DNA of 64,000 nt. It comes from Leifsonia sp. TF02-11 (GTDB lineage Bacteria > Actinomycetota > Actinomycetes > Actinomycetales > Microbacteriaceae). The translations under genes were made by a program, and so were the position numbers. A model generated the notes under the pieces. It worked only from the letters and a program-made list of their open reading frames with translations, was not told the DNA's origin and made no database searches. Shown here one piece after another: positions 50,393 to 58,148 of the stretch (position 1 is the first letter of the stretch; every line of letters starts with the position of its first letter). The stretch covers positions 682,001 through 746,000 of the forward strand of contig NZ_JAGEKP010000003.1 of assembly GCF_017565305.1 (NCBI RefSeq), read 5' to 3'.

Positions 50393-51982
50393 CTAGTGGA
50401 GGGGGGTGATGGTGCGGGCGGCGGTGGCGGCGGCGCCGGAGGCGACGAAGGCGACGGCGGCCTCGATCTCGGGGGAGAGGTGGCGGTCGGGGCCGGGGCC
50501 GGGAACGGTGGCGCGCAGCGCAGCGGTCACGGCGCCCGTGGCCGGGCCCTGCTCGAGCGGGGCTCGCAGATCGGCGCCGCGCGCCGCGGTCATCAGCTCG
50601 ATGGCGAGCACCCGGCTGAGGCCGTCGATCGCCCTGCGCAGCTTGCGCGCGGCGGCCCAGCCCATCGAGACGTGGTCTTCCTGCATCGCCGACGAGGGGA
50701 TGCTGTCCGCCGACGCGGGCGCCGCGAGCCGCTTGAGTTCCGACACGATGCCCGCGGCGGTGTACTGGGCGATCATCAGGCCCGAGTCGACGCCGACCTC
50801 GTGGGCGAGGAACGGGGGGAGGCCCTGGTTGCGGGCCTTGTCGAGGAATCGATCGGTGCGGCGCTCGGACATGCTGGCGACGTCGGCGACGACGATCGCG
50901 AGGAAGTCGAGCACATAGGCCACGGGCGCGCCGTGGAAGTTGCCGTTCGACTCGACCCGGCCGTCCGGAGTGAGCACCGGGTTGTCGATGGCCGACGCGA
51001 GCTCGCGCTCGGCGACGACGGTCGCGTGGGCGACGGTGTCGCGCGCGCCGCCGTGCACCTGGGGGGCGCAGCGCAGCGAGTAGGCGTCCTGCACGCGAGT
51101 GCACTCGGGGCCTTTGTGGCTTGCGACGAGCGGCGAGTCCGCGAGCAGGGCGCGGAGGTTGGCCGCCGACACCGCCTGGCCGGCCTGCGGGCGCAGCTGC
51201 TGGAGGTCGGCGGCGAAGACCGCGTCGGTGCCGAGGAGGGCCTCCACGCTCATCGCGGCGGTGATGTCGGCCGTGGTGAGCAGGGTGTCGAGGTCGTTCA
51301 CGGCCAAGGCCAGCATCCCGAGCATCCCGTCGGTGCCGTTGATGAGTGCGAGCCCTTCCTTCTCGGCCAGGACGACAGGCTCGATGCCGGCGTCGGCGAG
51401 GGCGTCGGCGGCCTCCCGGAGCTCGCCGTCGACGCGCACCTGCCCCTCGCCCATGGCGGCCAGCGCACAGTGGGCGAGCGGTGCGAGGTCGCCGGAGCAG
51501 CCGAGCGAGCCGTACTCGCGGACGATCGGAGTGATGCCCGCGTTGAGGAGCGCGGCGTACGTCTCGACCGTGTGCCGCTGCGCGCCGGTTCGGCCGGTCA
51601 TCAGGGTGGCCAGGCGCAGCAGCATGAGGGCGCGCACGACCTCCCGCTCGACCTCCGGCCCGGAGCCGGCCGCGTGCGACCGGACAAGGGAGGCCTGCAG
51701 CTGCGCCCGGCGCTCCTCCGGGATGAAGGTGGTCGCGAGGGCGCCGAAGCCGGTGGAGATCCCGTAGTGCGGCTCGACGTCGTCGGCGAGGGCCTCGATG
51801 ATCGCCCGGGAGGCCTCGACGGTCTCCAGCGCGGCGGCGTCCAGGTGCACGGGCGCGTCGTGGCGGGCGACGGCGACGACCTCGGCGATGGTGAGGGGTC
51901 GCGCGCCGACGGTGACGGGCGTGGTGCCGCCGTCGGACGGTCGGGTGGTTGCGGGGGTGGAACCGGTGGTGAGGGCGGACAT
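50393..51982 (-). CDS. hutH: Histidine ammonia-lyase
   Basis: HutH deaminates histidine to urocanate. The 529-residue protein has YGISTGFGALATTFIP, the catalytic-prosthetic loop GSLGCSGDLAPLAH with Ser163, ALINGTDGMLGMLALA, NFHGAPVAYVLDFLA and SSAMQEDHVSMGW. The MIO triad is Cys162-Ser163-Gly164 rather than Ala-Ser-Gly. The N-terminal ~30 residues are a Thr/Ser-rich extension. ATG 51982 follows CGGAG. It is first in the hut operon and divergent from the IclR gene, with the operator between. Confidence 0.96.
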   Translation of the reverse strand: MSALTTGSTPATTRPSDGGTTPVTVGARPLTIAEVVAVARHDAPVHLDAAALETVEASRAIIEALADDVEPHYGISTGFGALATTFIPEERRAQLQASLVRSHAAGSGPEVEREVVRALMLLRLATLMTGRTGAQRHTVETYAALLNAGITPIVREYGSLGCSGDLAPLAHCALAAMGEGQVRVDGELREAADALADAGIEPVVLAEKEGLALINGTDGMLGMLALAVNDLDTLLTTADITAAMSVEALLGTDAVFAADLQQLRPQAGQAVSAANLRALLADSPLVASHKGPECTRVQDAYSLRCAPQVHGGARDTVAHATVVAERELASAIDNPVLTPDGRVESNGNFHGAPVAYVLDFLAIVVADVASMSERRTDRFLDKARNQGLPPFLAHEVGVDSGLMIAQYTAAGIVSELKRLAAPASADSIPSSAMQEDHVSMGWAAARKLRRAIDGLSRVLAIELMTAARGADLRAPLEQGPATGAVTAALRATVPGPGPDRHLSPEIEAAVAFVASGAAATAARTITPLH

Positions 51983-52037
51983 GCTCCGATCATGCGCCGC
52001 GGTGCCGTGTCGGCGCCCGGGGGTTAGGCTCTTCGGT

Positions 52038-52053
52038 GTCCGGGATACCAGAC
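52038..52053. promoter_or_regulatory. HutR/IclR box between hutH and the IclR gene
   Basis: GTCCGGGATACCAGAC follows the same GTCnGGnATnCCnGAC pattern as 46364-46379. It is 56 bp upstream of the hutH start and 51 bp before the IclR start, so it can control both. Confidence 0.78.
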
Positions 52054-52103
52054 TCGCGGGTGCGGGCTGCCCGCTGCCGCACGAATGCACGAGGGGAGGC
52101 GCC

Positions 52104-52862
52104 ATGAGCAAGGTCCCCGCCGCGGACAACACGCTGCGGATCCTCGCCTACCTGGCCACCCAGCGCGGCCCGGTGCCGGCCGCCGCCATCGCGACCTCCC
52201 TCGGCCTCCCGCGCTCGACCGTCTACCACCTGCTCACCGTGCTGGCCGAGCACGGTTTCGTGCTGCACTTTCCCGAGGCCCGTCGGTACGGCCTGGGCGT
52301 CGCCGCCTACGAGCTGTCGAGCGGGTTCTCCCGCCAGCAGCCGTTGAGCCGGCTCGGCCGCCCGATCGTCGCGGCGCTGGTGGATGCGCTGGGCGAGTCG
52401 GGGCACGTCGCCGTGCTGCACGGCCGCGACGTCGTCTACATCGTGGAGGAGCGCGCACCGCGGCGGCCGCGGCTGGTCACCGACGTCGGCGTGCGGCTGC
52501 CGGCGCACCTGACCGCGAGCGGCCGCGCGTTGCTCGCCTCCCTGCCGCCCGGCCAGCTGCGCGCCCTCTACCCGGACGCCGACGCGTTCGAGGACCGCAC
52601 CGGTGCAGGGCCGCACTCCTACGCCGAGCTGCGCCGCCTGGTCGGGGAGGCCAGGGAGCGCGGCTACGCGACAGAGGACGGTGACGTCACCCCTGGCTTC
52701 GCGTCGGTCGCGGTGTCGGTGCGCGATCACGCGGGCTGGCCGGCCGCGGGGATCGCGGTCACCTTCCCGCGCGAGAACGTGCCGCCGGCCGAGTGGGACG
52801 CGCTGGCCGCGCGCGTGCGCGAGGCGGCCGCGGAGCTCTCGCGCCGCATCCGCGGCAGCTGA
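52104..52862 (+). CDS. IclR-family regulator of histidine utilisation
   Basis: The 252-residue protein has an IclR winged helix (NTLRILAYLATQRGPVPAAAIATSLGLPRSTVYHLLTVLAEHGFV) and the IclR ligand domain (RLPAHLTASGRALLASLP, GDVTPGFASVAVSVRDHAGWPAAGIAVTFP). GAGGGGAGGC precedes ATG 52104. It is divergent from hutH and the shared GTCCGGGATRCCAGAC sites upstream of hutG and hutH mark the probable regulon. Urocanate or histidine is the likely effector, by analogy with other hut regulators. Confidence 0.9.
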   Translation: MSKVPAADNTLRILAYLATQRGPVPAAAIATSLGLPRSTVYHLLTVLAEHGFVLHFPEARRYGLGVAAYELSSGFSRQQPLSRLGRPIVAALVDALGESGHVAVLHGRDVVYIVEERAPRRPRLVTDVGVRLPAHLTASGRALLASLPPGQLRALYPDADAFEDRTGAGPHSYAELRRLVGEARERGYATEDGDVTPGFASVAVSVRDHAGWPAAGIAVTFPRENVPPAEWDALAARVREAAAELSRRIRGS

Positions 52863-52894
52863 GCGCCCCACGCGCCGATGCGCCCGCCCGCGCT

Positions 52895-52949
52895 GAGGGG
52901 CGCCCAAGCGCCCTTAAGGCGGCCGTTTAGGGACGCTTGCGTGCCCCTC
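52895..52949. repeat. Family-A palindrome 5 (imperfect)
   Basis: Left arm from GAGGGGCGCCCAAGCG (52895) and right arm ending ACGCTTGCGTGCCCCTC (52949), with two mismatches near the outer arm and a looser inner part. It lies between the ends of the IclR gene and the HtrA-like gene. Confidence 0.55.
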
Positions 52950-52977
52950 GGTGGCCCCCCGCGCGGCGAAGCCCGCG

Positions 52978-54039
52978 CTACTCGAGCGTGAGCGTCGTCG
53001 TGTGCGAGCTGCCGTCGCGGAGGTACTCCACCTTCACCTCGTCGCCCGCCGCGCTGGTCACCTGGATGGCGGTGAGCACGTCGATGTTGGTCGCGGCGTG
53101 CCCGTTCACCGACGTGATCACATCGCCCACGCGGATTCCGGCTCGCTGCGCGGGACCGCCGGAGACGATCGACTGCACGAACAGCCCGTCGGTCACACCG
53201 AATGCCGCGGCGGCGGACGGCGGGATGGGGACGACCGTCAGCCCGGCCGTCGGATGCGAGACCTCGCCGTGCGCGATCAACTCGTCGGCGATCGGCAGGG
53301 CGAGCGACTCGGGAACGGCGAACCCGATGCCGACGCTGCCGGTGCTGGCCTGGCCTCCCGACCCCGGAACGGTCGCGATCGCGGTGTTGATACCGATCAG
53401 GCGGCCGTTGCAGTCGACGAGGGCACCTCCGGAGTTGCCGGGGTTGATGGACGCGTCCGTCTGGATCGCGCCGGCGAGCACCGCGTTCCTGTCGTCGTCG
53501 CTCGGGACGGGAACTGTGCGGCCGAGCGCGCTGACGATGCCGGCGGTCACGGTGCTGGACAGCCCGAGGGGAGCGCCGAGCGCGACCACCGGCTGGCCGA
53601 CCACGAGCGATCCGGAGTCGCCCGTGGCGATGACGGGGAGAGGCTCGTCGCTGGACACCTTGATCACCGCGAGGTCGGTCTTGGGGTCGCGCCCGGTGAG
53701 CGTCGCCGGCAGCTCGTGCCCGTCGCTGAACCGGACCGTGAGCTTCGCGCCGGACGCCGCGTCGGCGACCACGTGGTTGTTGGTCAGGATGTAGCCGTCG
53801 TCGGTGATGATCTCGCCGCTGCCGTTGCTGGTGCCCCGCTGGCCGACGACCGCGATGGTCACCACGCTCGGCAGCACCTGGTCCGCCACGTGCGCCGCGT
53901 CGCACGAACCGCTGCGGCCGGCCGAGAGCGCGGCGACGGCGAAGCCTCCCGCGACCATCCCGCCCCCGATCAGGACCAGAGCGCAGCCGAGGACGAGCAG
54001 TGCGACGGTCCAGGAGCGGGTGGTCTTCGTGTCGGTCAC
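52978..54039 (-). CDS. HtrA/DegP-like trypsin-type serine protease with PDZ domain
   Basis: The 353-residue protein has an N-terminal anchor helix (WTVALLVLGCALVLIGGGMVAGGF), then a trypsin-fold domain with His89 (TNNHVV), Asp122 (KTDLAV) and Ser203 (NPGNSGG), then a PDZ domain (~265-350, with GLFVQSIVSGGPAQRAGIRVGDVITSVNG). It would act on misfolded exported proteins at the outer face of the membrane. GTG 54039 follows GAGAGG. It is a single gene. Confidence 0.93.
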   Translation of the reverse strand: MTDTKTTRSWTVALLVLGCALVLIGGGMVAGGFAVAALSAGRSGSCDAAHVADQVLPSVVTIAVVGQRGTSNGSGEIITDDGYILTNNHVVADAASGAKLTVRFSDGHELPATLTGRDPKTDLAVIKVSSDEPLPVIATGDSGSLVVGQPVVALGAPLGLSSTVTAGIVSALGRTVPVPSDDDRNAVLAGAIQTDASINPGNSGGALVDCNGRLIGINTAIATVPGSGGQASTGSVGIGFAVPESLALPIADELIAHGEVSHPTAGLTVVPIPPSAAAAFGVTDGLFVQSIVSGGPAQRAGIRVGDVITSVNGHAATNIDVLTAIQVTSAAGDEVKVEYLRDGSSHTTTLTLE

Positions 54040-54134
54040 AGGCGGCCTCTCTCGACGGTGGCGCCAGGCTAGCGGGAGCGTTGACCGCGCACCAGGACCG
54101 TCCTCGCCGCGCCGCGGGGCGCTACCCTTCGTGC

Positions 54135-54533
54135 ATGGTGAGATTCCTGATCCGTGCGGCCATCTTCGTCGTCACCGCTGCGCTCGGCCTCCTGGTCGCG
54201 TCCTGGCTCCTCCCCGGCTTCCACCTGGACTGGGAGGGCCTCCTCATCGCTGTGGCGGTCTTCGCCGTGGCGCAGAGCATCCTGGCGCCTTTCATCTTCA
54301 ATCTCGCCCGCAAGTACGCTTCCGCCGTCCTCGGCGGGATCGGTCTGGTCTCGACACTGCTCGCGCTGATCATCGCGTCCTTGTTCCCCGGCGGGATCCA
54401 CGTGGACGACTTCGTGACCTGGATTCTGGCCGCCCTCGTCGTCTGGATCGTGACGGCGCTCGGCGGCTGGCTGCTTCCGCTGATCTTCCTCAAGAAGAAG
54501 GTGGCGGGCAGGGGAGCAGCGGCGCGCGGCTGA
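54135..54533 (+). CDS. PF04020-type four-helix membrane protein
   Basis: The 132-residue protein MVRFLIRAAIFVVTAALGLLVASWLLPGFHLDWEGLLIAV... has four helices and matches the 'phage holin family 4' (PF04020) pattern of small chromosomal membrane proteins, which is not evidence of a prophage. ATG 54135 has TACCCT at 54123-54128 six bases upstream (leaderless). It ends in a basic KKKVAGRG tail. Function is unknown. Confidence 0.82.
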   Translation: MVRFLIRAAIFVVTAALGLLVASWLLPGFHLDWEGLLIAVAVFAVAQSILAPFIFNLARKYASAVLGGIGLVSTLLALIIASLFPGGIHVDDFVTWILAALVVWIVTALGGWLLPLIFLKKKVAGRGAAARG

Positions 54534-54560
54534 GCGCCGGTCGCGTCGAAGCGCCCCGCG

Positions 54561-54605
54561 TCAGGGCACTCCGCCTCAGGGCACTCCGCCTCAGGGCACT
54601 CCGCC
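54561..54605. repeat. Triple 15-bp tandem repeat with repeated in-frame stops
   Basis: TCAGGGCACTCCGCC occurs three times in perfect tandem directly after the stop of the phosphoesterase gene. On that gene's strand each unit ends in TGA, and the 15-bp period keeps all stops in frame with the gene, giving four successive in-frame stops (54606-54608, then one per unit). Confidence 0.8.
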
Positions 54606-55352
54606 TCAGAGCGCCCTGCCGGTCAGCAGCGCGTGCTCGACGTCCGGTCTGCCGTTGCGTCGGGCCAGAGCCGCTGCGTCCTCCCAGGGGTACTCGATCG
54701 CGTGGAACGTCGCCTCCCATTCGCCGGAGTCGTCGTCGAGCACCGCGAAGCGCGCGTGCGGGCTGCCCGCCTCGATGACGTGCGGGGTCGGCCCCTCGTC
54801 GCGGTAGGCGGGCATCCCGACGCTGCCGGGGTTGACGACGAGCAGCCCGCTCGGGAGGCGGAGCAGGCGTTGAAGGTGGGTGTGACCCGACAGCAGCAGC
54901 GGGTAGCCGTCGAGGTCGGCCGACGCCAGCCGCTCCACGACTTCGCTGTCGGTGGCCGGGCGCACGCCGCTCGGCGTCACCGTCTCCAGGAGATAGAGGA
55001 GGTCGTCGTCCGGTCCGCCGTGGAACGCGAGGACGCCCGGCGCCGCGTCCGCACTCAGCGGCAGGTCCAGCAGCCACTGCCGGTGCGCGGCCGAGATCGT
55101 GTCGGCCGCGAGAGCGTCGGACGCGCCCATCCGTTCGCGCGGCAGCTCCAGCAGTTGCCGTTCGTGGTTTCCGCGCACCGAGACGGCCGGGGTGGACAGC
55201 AGCAGGTCGGCGGTCGCGGCGGGGTCCACGCCGCCCGAGAGGTGGTCGCCGAGGTTCACCAGCACATCCACGCGCATCGTGCGCAGCGCTTCGAGCACCG
55301 AGCGGAGGGCGAACACGTTGCCGTGGACATCGGAGATGGCGGCGATCCTCAT
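54606..55352 (-). CDS. Calcineurin-like metallophosphoesterase
   Basis: The 248-residue protein has the five binuclear-metal motifs: SDVHGN (7-12), NLGDHLSGG, VRGNHERQ, FHGGPDD and LSGHTHLQR, plus NPGSVGMP, as in YfcE/MJ0936-type phosphodiesterases. It is cytosolic; the natural phosphoester is unknown. ATG 55352 has TAGCGT at 55359-55364 six bases upstream (leaderless). Confidence 0.92.
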   Translation of the reverse strand: MRIAAISDVHGNVFALRSVLEALRTMRVDVLVNLGDHLSGGVDPAATADLLLSTPAVSVRGNHERQLLELPRERMGASDALAADTISAAHRQWLLDLPLSADAAPGVLAFHGGPDDDLLYLLETVTPSGVRPATDSEVVERLASADLDGYPLLLSGHTHLQRLLRLPSGLLVVNPGSVGMPAYRDEGPTPHVIEAGSPHARFAVLDDDSGEWEATFHAIEYPWEDAAALARRNGRPDVEHALLTGRAL

Positions 55353-55409
55353 CCGCCCACGCTAGCGAGACCGCGCCCAAGGGCGCGGAACGTTACGCGG
55401 CACGGAGCG

Positions 55410-55877
55410 TCACGCGGCGCGGAGCGTCTTCGCGAAGCAGACGGAGTGCGGGTCGCCGACGTAGTCGCCGAAGTTCGGGATGCGCACGTACCCTCGGCTC
55501 TCGTAGAGGGCGATCGCTGCGTGCTGCAGCGGGCCGGTCTCCAGCTGCAGGACGGGGATGCCGGCGACGGCCGCCTGCGCCTCCACGGCACGCAGCAGGC
55601 CGGCGGCGAGACCGCGTCCGCGCGCGTCCGGGTGGACGAACATGCGCTTGAGCTCGGCGGTACCGTCGCCCTTCTCGACGAGGGCTGCCATGCCGAGCGC
55701 CCCGCCGGTCTCGTCGCGCCCGACGAACACGGTGACGCCGGGACGCTCCAGCTCGGACACGTCGAGCAGGTAGCAGCTCTCGGCCGGGTAGAGCGCGAAC
55801 GTGAACTCGTCGCTGAGCCGCAGCAGCTCCTCCACCCCGGGGGAGCGGGCGGGCTCGACGGACACGCTCGTGATCAT
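55410..55877 (-). CDS. GNAT-family N-acetyltransferase
   Basis: The 155-residue enzyme has the acetyl-CoA loop MFVHPDARGRGLAAGLLRA and the GNAT beta-4/5 segment LQLETGPLQHAAIALYESRGYVRI. The substrate is unknown. ATG 55877 is set by TAGCAT at 55885-55890, seven bases upstream, indicating leaderless translation. It lies between the phosphoesterase and the SRPBCC gene on the same strand, but each seems to have its own start signal. Confidence 0.9.
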   Translation of the reverse strand: MITSVSVEPARSPGVEELLRLSDEFTFALYPAESCYLLDVSELERPGVTVFVGRDETGGALGMAALVEKGDGTAELKRMFVHPDARGRGLAAGLLRAVEAQAAVAGIPVLQLETGPLQHAAIALYESRGYVRIPNFGDYVGDPHSVCFAKTLRAA

Positions 55878-55912
55878 GCGGTCGATGCTAGCCACCGCGT
55901 GTGTCGTGGAGG

Positions 55913-56365
55913 TTACGCGCTTGCCTTCTGCCGACTGATCCCCCGCGCCACCCACTCCAGGCGGCGGAGCGCCTCCCGGTTGCGGATCCACAGGATCGGC
56001 TCCGCGATCAGCCGCGGGATGCGCGCGGCTACGCCGGTGATCGCCTCCTCCTCCATGCGCACCACGCAGCCGCGGCCCCGCGGGCGCACCTCGATGACGA
56101 CGCGTTCGGTTCCGACCGGCCGGGTCTTGGCCTCCAGTTGGAACCGCCGCGGCGGGTCCCACACCTCCACCGTCGTCTCGTCGTTCAGCACGAACGGCCA
56201 GACGCCGATCGAGTGGTGGAGGCGGGAACCCGGCTCGGGGAAGCGGCCGTCGGCCGCACGCATCCGTGACGCTCCCACCACCCAGGTCGGGAACACCCAC
56301 GGATCCGCGAGCGCAGTGAAGACCTCGGCCGGGGTGCAGGCGAAGCGGCGCACGTTGACGGACAT
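55913..56365 (-). CDS. SRPBCC-family protein
   Basis: The 150-residue protein has the START-like cue FACTPAEVFTALADPWVFPTWVVGASRMR, then WPFVLNDETTVEVWDPPRRFQLEA and a long C-terminal helix (IPRLIAEPILWIRNREALRRLEWVARGI), consistent with a hydrophobic ligand pocket. ATG 56365 overlaps the stop of the FAD oxidoreductase by one base, so the two are translationally coupled and may act on the same lipid-like ligand. That shared role is inference. Confidence 0.85.
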   Translation of the reverse strand: MSVNVRRFACTPAEVFTALADPWVFPTWVVGASRMRAADGRFPEPGSRLHHSIGVWPFVLNDETTVEVWDPPRRFQLEAKTRPVGTERVVIEVRPRGRGCVVRMEEEAITGVAARIPRLIAEPILWIRNREALRRLEWVARGISRQKASA

Positions 56366-57876
56366 CAGGCGACCTCGTCCTCGTCGTCCTCGATCGGCTG
56401 CGCGCCGGTCGCGGCCCCGGTGCCGGCGGCGGGTGCGAGCGACGGCATCCGGGTGATCCCGAACTCGTGGCGTAGTGCGCTGCGCGCCGCGTAGTAGCCG
56501 GCCAGCCCGTGGACGCCGGGGCCGGGGACCGTCGACGACGACGCGAGGTAGAGCCCGCGGCCCGGCATCCGCCACGGGTCCGTCGACAGCACCGGTCGCA
56601 TCACGAGTTGGGAGAGGCTGGGCATGCCCGACGAGATGTCGCCGCCGATGTAGCTCGGGTTGTACCTCTCCATCTGGTGGGCGGTCTTGGTCGCCGTCGC
56701 GAGGATGAGGTCGCGGAAGCCCGGGGCGAAGCGTTCGATCTGGGCGATGACGGCCTCGCTGCGGTCGGAGGTCGACCCGCGGGGAACGTGCGTGTACGCC
56801 CAGAGCACGTGCTTGCCGGCGGGAGCACGGCCGGCGTCGAACAGGGTGGGCTGCGCCACGAGCACGTACGGGTCGTCGCTCTCCCGGCCGGCCGCGACGA
56901 CACGCTCGGACCGGGCGATGGCGGCGCGCTCGCCGCCGAGGTGCACCGTCGCGGTCTCCAGGAGCTCAGGATTGCGCCACGGCACCGGCCCGGAGAGGGC
57001 GAAGTCGATCTTGAAGACGCCGTTGCCGTCGCGGAACGCCGCGACCTTGCGCAGATAGTCGGCGGGGAGGCGGTCCTCGCCGAGCCGGGCAGCGATCGCC
57101 ACGTGCGTGTCGAAGAGCACGGCCCTGGCGTCGGGGAGCTCGCCGAGCGACTGGACCTCTGCGCCGGTCACGACCTCGCCGCCGTGCGCGCGGAGGTCGG
57201 CGACCAGGGCGTCGGCGATCGACTGCGAGCCGCCGACGGGGATGGGCCAGCCGCGGGCGTGCGCGTAGGTCGCCAGGGCGAGCCCTGCCGCCGCGCCGGC
57301 GAGGTTCGGCAGCGGGAGCGTGGCGTGCGCGATCACCCCGGTCAGCAGCGCGCCGGGCTTCTCGGTGCGGAACGGGAGGTTCCACCACGGGCCGCCCTGC
57401 GAGAGCGCAGTGAGGCCGAACCGGGCGGCGACGAGGGGGTGCCGTGGCAACTGGAGCAGGTTCGACCCGGTGAACTGCGCGACCGCGTCGGCCTCGCGCG
57501 CCAGCGGGCCGAGCATCGCCCGCCAGGCCGGGCCGTCCGGGCCGAGCGCCTCCGCGGTGCGCTCGAGGTCGCGGTACGCGACCGCGACCTCCCCGCCCGG
57601 CAGCGGGTGCCCGTAGGAGGTGGTCGGCGTGAGGAACGGGATCCGGTCGGCGAGCCGGAACCTCTGGAAGAAGCCGGAGGCGAACGCCAGCGGGTGCACG
57701 GCCGAGCAGATGTCGTGGCGGAAACCGGGGAGGGTGACCTCCTCCGTCCGCATCCCGCCGCCCGCTGTCGCGTTGCGCTCGTAGACGTGCACCTTCAGGC
57801 CCGCCCTGGCCAGGGTCACGGCGGCGGCGAGGCCGTTCGGTCCGGAGCCGATGACGATCGCGTCGACGGAGGTCAT
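56365..57876 (-). CDS. Phytoene-desaturase-like NAD(P)/FAD oxidoreductase
   Basis: The 503-residue flavoprotein begins with IVIGSGPNGLAAAVTLARAGLKVHVYERNATAGGGMRTEEV (FAD motif), ICSAVHPLAFASGFF, and ends with the family flavin motif GLYLASSSTVPGPGVHGLAGYYAARSAL, as in carotenoid desaturase/isomerase relatives. The real substrate is not known, and no carotenoid genes are nearby. ATG 57876 has both GGAGG and TATACA six bases upstream. It is coupled to the SRPBCC gene. Confidence 0.87.
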   Translation of the reverse strand: MTSVDAIVIGSGPNGLAAAVTLARAGLKVHVYERNATAGGGMRTEEVTLPGFRHDICSAVHPLAFASGFFQRFRLADRIPFLTPTTSYGHPLPGGEVAVAYRDLERTAEALGPDGPAWRAMLGPLAREADAVAQFTGSNLLQLPRHPLVAARFGLTALSQGGPWWNLPFRTEKPGALLTGVIAHATLPLPNLAGAAAGLALATYAHARGWPIPVGGSQSIADALVADLRAHGGEVVTGAEVQSLGELPDARAVLFDTHVAIAARLGEDRLPADYLRKVAAFRDGNGVFKIDFALSGPVPWRNPELLETATVHLGGERAAIARSERVVAAGRESDDPYVLVAQPTLFDAGRAPAGKHVLWAYTHVPRGSTSDRSEAVIAQIERFAPGFRDLILATATKTAHQMERYNPSYIGGDISSGMPSLSQLVMRPVLSTDPWRMPGRGLYLASSSTVPGPGVHGLAGYYAARSALRHEFGITRMPSLAPAAGTGAATGAQPIEDDEDEVA

Positions 57877-57972
57877 GCCTCCTGTATACCCCGCCTGCCG
57901 CGGCCCGGCAGTGACGTGAACGATCAGCAGTGTCTTCCCAGCCTTCATCCTGTATCGTTGATCAGTCGGCTC

Positions 57973-58148
57973 TTGACACCGCGCATTTCGACGCGGATGG
58001 GTTTGTCAGTCAGGTGGGCCGGTTCCGCAGCCATTCGGCGAGTGGATTCATCACGATGTGAACGGCCCCGGGCGATGTCTGCCGGGGATTCTCCGGTGCG
58101 CTTCAGCGTGCCGCCGCGCATTTCTCGAGCAACCCAGGAAGAACACGT
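57973..58148 (+). promoter_or_regulatory. Helicase promoter and leader region
   Basis: The 272-bp space before the helicase has TTGACA at 57973-57978 and a weak ATGGGT 18 bp later, giving a possible 5' leader of about 140 nt. GC-rich dyads occur in it (for example CCCCGGGC around 58068 and CCGGGGATTCTCCGG around 58083). Long structured leaders are common for cold-inducible DEAD-box genes, but nothing here is diagnostic. Confidence 0.35.

Noticed and set aside
54135-54533. Prophage holin
   Set aside because: PF04020 proteins are chromosomal membrane proteins despite the 'holin' name; no other phage genes are near.
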